Source of the DNA: Leptasterias polaris
Lineage: Eukaryota > Echinodermata > Asteroidea > Forcipulatida > Asteriidae
Direction: 5' to 3'
Assembly (NCBI GenBank): GCA_037783415.1
Contig: JAZGTN010000051.1
Location: 1-64,000, forward strand
Length of the DNA: 64,000 nt
The notes under the pieces are model-generated. The model saw nothing but the letters and a program-made list of their open reading frames with translations, was not told the origin of the DNA and did no database searches. This document shows positions 38,901 to 47,900 of the stretch, piece by piece. Every line of letters starts with the position of its first letter. The stretch's first letter is position 1. The translations under genes and the position numbers were made by a program.

Positions 38901-41900
38901 TGTACTACAAATAATGCAAATTACGCATCTTACAAAATATTTTATTTTACCACGAAGAATTTAAGAAGCCAGGCTGAATTTTCTTAGAGAAACAGCCCAA
39001 ATCTACTGTTTGCAGAAAAAAAACGTCAAGTCCTGCAGTAGTGTGCCACGCCTTCAAAAAACCAATAGAATGAAGGGGTATTTTGGACGTTTTCAACACC
39101 CATATTTCCACCCCTGCCAAACACCCAGTGAAACTGTGATTGGTATTTCCTTGCTTGGGGGCACTCGTATGTACCTAGACATTAACCATTTAATGTCATG
39201 TAAATTTAAGCAAACTGACATTTCATGAGGGCACAAGGGGGTTTCAACATTTACAAAAAGTCACTCATGTCAGTGCAATTTTAGGTTTTTGGGGACCCAT
39301 TACAATTTTTTTTTATATACCCATTGTGACAGGAGATTTATATAATTTGGGCACCAGTCATCATAGATATTAATTTTCAGGGGTATATCTTGTCTTGATT
39401 TTGAGATATGGGCCTATGAAATTCCCCAAAACTCACCGATGCAACACTTGGGGTGAAAAAGTGGCAGGGCTAAATTCAATGGGTGGTATCTTAAAAACAA
39501 AAATCATTTGGCAGAAAACAAATGTGTGTGTGTGTTCATGACACCTGTTGAGGATTTTTTTTGGGGGGAGGGAAAATCTGAGTTGGTCACTGTTAATTTC
39601 AAAATTATAGGCGAGTTGGCCTTAACATGTTAACGCCATGCAATGCACATATTTTGCATACCGCGTTACACGTGAAAATTGTTTGGATTGCTTGGCAGAT
39701 ATTTTCAGAATTGCGCATCACGCCTGACGGACATGAATTTCCGGCCCAACTCAAAGGTTTCCACCAACAGCCGTTTTTTCATGTTCTTCATGTTCTTCTA
39801 CGGAACGCACCAAAGTTAGATACATGTACCATGTTCGTACCCCAACCAAACAATTGCTGAAAGTACGTATAATAGTGATTGCGATGCGTCTCCATTGCTC
39901 GTGTTGGGGCCATTATTGGCAGCGATGGCGCTGGGGTTGATTGCAGCAATAATTTATGATCTCTGGTCATACTTGGTCTTTTTTTAAGATTAAAAGCAAT
40001 ATGTGTAACAACATTTTGCAAACACTTTGGGACCAATCGGAGAATGATTGTAAAAGGTTTGTGTGTTTTAATTTTTAAATAATTTTAGTCAGAGCAGAGC
40101 TCTTTCAACTTGAGCTATAATCCCAATTCAATAGAATGTGTTCTGAAGGTCTCTTTTTCAAAAGTAGGGAGCATCACCATACATTCTGTCATGGCATTTA
40201 TGTGTAGCTAGCTCTTTGTTACCCCTTTAAGGCTATGAACCACTGTTTGACCCAAGCTAGTTCAATTTTCTTTACATTTGACCTTTGGATCCAAAAACAA
40301 TACGCTTCTGAGGGTTCCCAATACAAATCCACACACCAACGTGACCAAGTCCTTCTTGAGTTGTCACTTCGACAACATTTCTTTTGTTATAGCCATAATG
40401 ACCTTGACATTTTACTGACGGGTTTCAAAATCAATAGGCTTCTGATGAGGGATACCAAGACCTACATTTGTACACATGAAGTTTGGAGTTAAGATGCCAA
40501 TTCCCTCTTAATTTATCGCTCGGACAATGATTACACTTACCTGCTTACACACACGTTTGTCAACAAGACCTGCAATCTGGCACCGTCTATTGTCCCTATT
40601 TTGTTGGTACTAAAACTTTTCTGGCGACAGCTTCCATTGGTTTATTGGTTTTGTACCCACTTTCAAAATGGGGATCCTATTGTTCTCTTTTTGTTATAGG
40701 TCCCTTGTTTGAAGGTGTATTCAAGTGTTTGTGTGTGTTTGGGGTTCATGGAAGTATGTAATTGCCTGCAATCCGGGCCTCTTGTTGTCCAACACTTATT
40801 GGCAACAGCTCCCATTGGTTTTAAACACACTGCTCTGTGTTGCATAAACACACTGCTCTGTGTTGCATAAACACACTGTTCTGTGTTGCATAAACACACT
40901 GCTCTGTGTTGCATAAACACACTGCTCTGTGTTGCATAAACACACTGCTCTGTGTTACATAAACACACTGCTCTGTGTTGCATAAACACACTGCTCTGTG
41001 TTGCATAAACACACTGCTCTGTGTTGCATAAACACACTGCTCTGTGTTGCATAAACACACTGCTCTGTGTTGCATAAACACACTGCTCTGTGGACATTCC
41101 TTGTTCGGTGCACTTTAGAAAAAATATATTAATATTATTTGGTTTTACCCATTCTCTTATGTGAAAGCACTGTATACTCAGTACTTACCCGAGTCCTCTG
41201 ACAAAAATCCACTGGCATATTGGATTTGAACCCATGACCTTGAGATTGCCCGGTAGCTAGAGGCAGTTCGAATCCTATATTTGAGCAGTGGATACTGCAA
41301 CAGTTTAAGAGACTTTAAATTTGCATCAGGGATTAAGCATATTACACGTATTTGGTTTTATCCATACACTGATGTATGTAAACTTTAAGATTGTGGGTGA
41401 CAATTTGAGCTGCAATTCAATAAATATTTACCAGTGAACAACCTGCAACCTCCTCAAATGAAGTACAGTTAGTATGTAAATGCCAAGCAAATATTCCAGT
41501 TATAAGTTGAATCTTAATTTCTTTATACAAGCAGGCAAGGAAGCTTCTAGCTGAGCAGTTGGAAATAAGCCACGAGCTTACCAAGAAGCAAAGCCAGGTC
41601 ACCGCTGATGAAGATGAGATAGATGATCTGGCTGATCAGCCAAGTGATGGTACACCTCGGGTGTCATTGACTGATGTTAATAACCCTTGGTTTACGGGAA
41701 GTGTCAATGACAAAGACAATGATTCTATGTATCAAGAAGACTTTGTGTCTCTCCAGCCAGTAAGCAGTCATATGCAAGAATCACATAATACTTCAACTCA
41801 AGATGAAATGGATGACAGCTTTGAGGCAGAACAAGATGATCAATCTTGTGACTTGACTGAGATTATTGTGAAAGACGACAACAAGGAGACTGAGGGGATT

Positions 41901-44900
41901 GGTTTTGAATCACTTGAGGGAAATAAGATGCAGACCCATTGCTCATCACTCACTCGACAGGATAAATCTATCCCTAACACTGGGGACAAAATCAGCACTA
42001 GAAGTTTGTCCTTAATGTTAGCAACAAAACCCAACACCATACAGGGAACTGTTCCTCAACTAGTTGTTGAGGAAGAGCAGGCGATGAATGCAGAAAATCA
42101 ACATCTGTTGAATATTCAAGAGGCATTTGCGGAGGATGACATTGTTCAGATTTTTCAAGATGAGAAGCAGGAGCATGTTGATCAAGACAAGCCTAAAGAT
42201 GTCAATCTAGTACTACCAGGCTGGGGAGCATGGGGTGGTGCTGGAGTCAAATCAGGCAGACCTAAAAATAACAGGTACATGTATGGCAAGGGTTGCACAT
42301 TGATCAACAAATTAAGGCATCATTTAGGGAACTAGCATTTTTTATACAAGAATATAACTTGTCAGTAAAGCAGTGGCTGATTAATCCACATGATTGGTCA
42401 ATGCCAGCTTTGTGGGTAGAGTTTTCCTATTGAAATCGTTTGTTGTTGCAAGCAGGTTCACAGCAACGCTGATGTTTATGTGATCACCTCTGTCCCACAC
42501 GATCACGTAAGGTTCACTTACACGTACAACTGTACATGTACATCCAATTATTTCATGTCAGAAGTGATGTAGCCACACATGAAGTCTTGAATGTTGTTAC
42601 TTTTGATCTCATAACTTGTTTGGGAAATAAATTAATAACATGATATGTTCATCACAAAATAATATAACAAACCAGGAACTACTCTGTAGAAAAGCCAAAG
42701 TGGTAAGTGAAGAGATATCCCTTTAAGGTTAATTATAATAGTCTACTTTTCTGTAAAACATAACCTTTGAGTTTAAACCAACATTTTATAAACAACAAGA
42801 ATAAGAATGGTTGGTATTGTTAAGGAATATTAGAACAAAGAGACCTACTGATTTTAAAGTTTTTGTTAGAAGCTATCCTGAAGTACTGTTAAGAAAATAC
42901 CAATGGGATAATCTACCTTCAAAATAAACACACAAACAAACCCAACAAACAAACAAATCCCAACGCCCCAACAAACAACAATTATTATTAATCCCTTGTA
43001 TTTGTTTTCCTTTAGGTTTCTTGCTAAGCCAAGGACTACACAGCTACACAGCCGCCGTGATGAACACTTACATCATGTTGTTGTCAATGAGAAAAGAGAT
43101 AAAAAAGTAGCTGTACATCAGGTAAATCCAAAGTGTTTTTTGTGTGATGTGTATGTACATCATGGTACAAAGACTATCATGACCCTCAACCAAAGAAGTG
43201 TTTTTTCTTCAAAACATGGAAAACAATTTCAAGAGGCACCAAAGGTTTTTGATGTACCTTTCGTGGTCAAGTAGTGTTCCTTGTATAAATTGTAATTAAA
43301 ACGTGACCTGTTTTGATGAAAATTACTTCAATAATAATAATAATAATAATACTAACTAGACATTACTTGTTTGTCAACAAACCCAAAGCTGTTTCGTGTA
43401 CTATTGCTTTGATTAAGCACTCCATACCTTTAAAGTTGGTCTGACTTTCAGATAGAAGACCCTTCACCTTTGACATGCTCTTATTTTGACTTTAATTGTG
43501 CCTATCCAAAGAATTGTAATGTTGGAAACAAGATGTGCACTAAGCATAAACTCAAGATGGTTACTTTATTCAACAACTCAGTACATGTTACATGTACATT
43601 AGTCAAGTGTCAACACATGGTGGCACTATAACAGTTACATGAAGCATGATCATAGATTATTACACCTAAAACAATAACCTTCATTCTGAAACCGACTCAA
43701 AACCAGAACAGGTTTCACAAGTTAGTACCGTAGGTAGTTAGTGCAGTGAGCGAACTAACCTCCTTATCAAGAACTTAAACTCACAAGTTAGTACATAAAA
43801 TAAACGAACTACCCCTAAAACCATGGAACCGGTCTAAAGTTAGTATGAAAAGCGAACTACCCCTTCTATCGAGGGACAGGTCTCACAAGTTAGCAAGAAA
43901 AGTAATTTTTTTACAGTTACACGGTTACATTGTTAACCAACCGACCATTTGGTTTAACGTTAACATTTTTACGGTTGGAATAAGTGTAAACAAATTCAGT
44001 TGAAAAATGTCGCAAAACGCTGACCATAATAATTGCGATCACTATTTACACAGTGCAGGATCCCGTGCTACACACACTTATATCCTTTCAAATTTACAGG
44101 CTTGTAGTCTTTGTTATTTCAATACTGTGCGTGTGGCAATGAATGCAAGACAACCCCATAGAAAATAAAGCCGGGACTCCCGCCGGGATCCAACCAGGAT
44201 CCCGCCGGGAAAAACTTGCTGGATAATTTGGCGGGATTTACCGGGATCCCAGTATATCCAACCGGGATCCCGGTAAATGCAACCAGGATCCCGGCAAATT
44301 CAGCCGGGATCCCAGTAAATGCAACCGGGATCCCAGTAAATGCAACCGGGATCCCGGTAAATGCAACCGGGATCCCGGTAAATGCAACCAGAATTCCGGT
44401 AAAACCAACCGGGATCCCGGTATATCCAACCGGGATCCCGGTATATCCAACCGGGATCCCGGTATATCCAACCGGGATCCCGGTATATCCAACCGGGATC
44501 CCGGTGAATGCAACCGGGATCCCAGTATATCCAACCGGGATCCCGGTAAATGCAGTCCGGGATCCCAGTAAATTCAAACCAAGATCCAGTTATACTCCAC
44601 CTGTGATTCTGCTAAATCCAAGTTCGATCATATCTGGATCCCGTTCAATTCAACATCCAACCAGATTCAGGAGAGCGCACTATAGTTAAACAGAATGAGT
44701 TCAAACCATGTGCATGTACAGTAAGAGACATTGTGGACTGGTTAAAAAGAATTGAGTTTGAGACAGCTCTTTTACTTTTTTAAAAATAATTTATTCAGCG
44801 CTGAAACTATATATAGGGCATAAGAGGTCGACCATTTTTACTGTTTACTGGTGGCCACTTATGGCTGGTTAAAAGTGTCGTTTTCACAATTTTATTTTGC

Positions 44901-47900
44901 TTTAAACAAATTCATTTTGATTGCTCTTTTGTTGCCAATTTCTATCTTTTAAAGGGGTTGTGAACAAAGAAAAATTGACTAAAGCGGGATTTGAACCAAT
45001 GACCTCTGACAATATCTTTGTTCAGGGGTGCAAGTTAGCCCCACTTCCTGTGGCCAAGGCTAGCTGAATCCTTGGCCACATGTCCTGACCATTTCTTTTT
45101 AAGCTAAGAAGCAACCATTTAAAATCTTTTATAGCGCATTCCCTACGGGCCGGTCGGCAGTTTAAACCAGCTGAATGCGATCACCTAGTTCTTTAGCTCG
45201 ATTTGTGTGTTTTGGGTGTTCAAACAAATAACAATTCTGCGATGTGTACCAGAAGCGGCTATTTTGGAATGACCCCAATCATGCAAATCGAATACGACGT
45301 CATCAGCCGGCAAGGCTGTGGGCTGAGCGAGGCAAGGGTGCGATCATTTCATTGCGGAAATTAATTCAGAGTAAGTCGCACAATTATCGTTTAAAATATC
45401 TTTTTAAAATGTTATTTGTTTGAACACCCAAAACACACAAATCAAGCTAAGAACTAGGTGATCGCATTCAGCTGGTTTAAACTGCCGACTGGCCCGTAGG
45501 GAATGCGCTATAAAAGATTTTAAATGGTTGCTTCTTAGCTTAATAAGAAATGGTCAGGAGGCCAAGGATTCAGCTAGCCTTGGCCACAGGAAGTGGGGCT
45601 AGATAGGATAGGGTGCCAGTCATCAGAAGCCAAAATAGGGAGACCGCCAACATAGCCTTTATATAGATAACTATTTGGTAGAGTGCTGGCACGTACAATA
45701 GCTCCATGGTTAAACCAAATCCTGCTCTAGTCAATTTCAAGCCCAAATTAAACATTTAAATTATCACATTAAACCACTTCGTATGTAGTGGTTTGCAACA
45801 TTTTGAAAGATTAATAGAGGGGGGCTAAACTTGATAACAATTTGTTGGGGCGCATTCTTCCGTCTTTTCTGTGGTGGTTTTTCAGCCGCATATTCAATAC
45901 CACTGCGATTTGGGACTCTTTTTGGTACAGTGCGCTGCAAAATATTGGGGGTTGCCATCGGGCCCAAATCGACTGCGCGCAGCCGTGAACCCGGCTCACA
46001 TGTGGTTCAACTTTCCACAATCGTAACGTTTAATATCAAACACATAAGAAAGACATTTATCGTAGGACGTCCTGTATACAAGGCGACCCTGAAATCGAGG
46101 CAAATCTTTTACCTTTACCTCTCTGCGCGCGATGTAAACAGTCCCTAGATACAATTTTTGTGGTTTGACTTGCCAAGCAAAGAGTCTCCTCTCATTTGAC
46201 CAAAACTTAGAAACATGTAAGGCTCCACTGGTTAGTTGCACTTGTAAATGCAAAAAGTTGTGGTATTTTAGGCATTTCTTCAAGGTACAAAAATATGTCA
46301 TACTGTCGGGGCCATAAAAAACAAATTGCCCATCAAACACTTTTTCAATTCACAATTCACGATGATCAAATCATGTGACTGAACATTCTGCTGAGCATTC
46401 TGGGGGAAAAATACAGAGGCTTAAAGAAGCCATGTGCCTTATATCATTTTCTAAGTAATAGTCTGGAAATTTTTTGTTGTAACCCTCATATCATTATTAT
46501 TATTAATATTAAAATTTAAACATCGGCTTGGTGATTTAATTATCACTGTTTATTTATATGCTGTATAATAAATGTTAAGAAACATAAAAAGACACAAAAC
46601 TAAACAAAAATTAGATTTGAAAGCCAAGAATTATTTACACGGTTCTTCCAACCGGGATCCCGGTTCTTCCAACCGGGATCCCGGTTCTTCCAACCGGGAT
46701 CCCAGATGTGAATATTATTCCGCCGGGAATCCCAGTTTTTCAACCGGGATCCCGGATGTGAATATTAAATGCTCAGGCTTAGTAAGTCTGCCTGTGACAG
46801 TCACACGGTTAACCAACTGATCAACCTGTTAAACATGTATATTATTATGGTTCGGATAAATGTAAAAAAATCTACCTCGAAAAGTGTTGTGAAATGCTGA
46901 CCATGATAAATGCTGCAATGAAGACGTAATGTTTTTGATCACATGCGCAGTTGTGTTAACGTTTTTTTTACTCAAAATCTTGTTCATGATGCGAACGGTT
47001 ACCTGTGTAACTGACCGTTTCAAAAATGGTTACACCTTTACAAAAAAATAACTGTTAATTCACAGGCTTAATGTAAAGCTAAATGCTGTTGTATTAAAAT
47101 CGTAGTTGTAACCATTTTTCTCCCCTGAAATATCAATCGAGTATGTTATTCTTGTTAGGCTAAACAAGCTCTTCACCCCAAATCCAACACTGACCCTATA
47201 GCCATGGAAAAAGGTAATTTCTCTTCACCTTTCCCCAACCAGCTCTTTTTAGTGCCGTATTGCAATCCCAACCAAATTTTTGTTTGCGCCAAATTGTGAT
47301 TTCCAGAAGTAATGCGTTTGCATAAGGAACCTAAAAAAATGTGGTTTCCCAGTGCAAGCAGTCGCACCCGCCGATCATCCCAAAACCCAGGCGGTATGTT
47401 TTCTACGTTCACGCTGAAACCTGAATAACGACCTGAGCGGTTTTCCTCTCGACGCTGAGAGCAAGAACCATTCTAATCGATTCTTGTGAATAAACGTCAT
47501 GACAACTGTGTTGTCTTCATATTGAGGTTCAATTGTCTGATGAGTTTCAAGGTTCAATTCAGTTTCAATCTTGAGTTACATTATGCTGTAGAGAAGAGTT
47601 GCCCGGAAGAAGAAGATGGAGAAGAAACTAGACTTAAGTTTTTGTTTGAAAACAAAAACAGGGTGTTCAACATTTGTTCAATAAGTCATTCGTTCAAGTT
47701 TTGATATTACTCTGGTTGTGGTGGAGTAATGTAAGAAGTGGTAAAAAAGGTGAAGACATGGTTTTGCTGATGGCGCTATTATGATGTATCCAAAGCCTAT
47801 TTATTGTTGGATCATAAGTTTGAATCTTTTTTGATTTATGCAACAGGTTTTCAGCAATTAATAGTTTCTTTTTAAAAACTTGTCATGAGAGGGCGCTGTT

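Noticed and set aside
40663..41097. 144- and 86-codon repetitive ORFs on the - strand
   Set aside because: Produced by the 23-bp minisatellite, with frames open in more than one register.
44119..44689. 150-codon ORFs on both strands
   Set aside because: Produced by a 21-bp repeat without stop codons; symmetric coding on both strands is expected from the palindrome.
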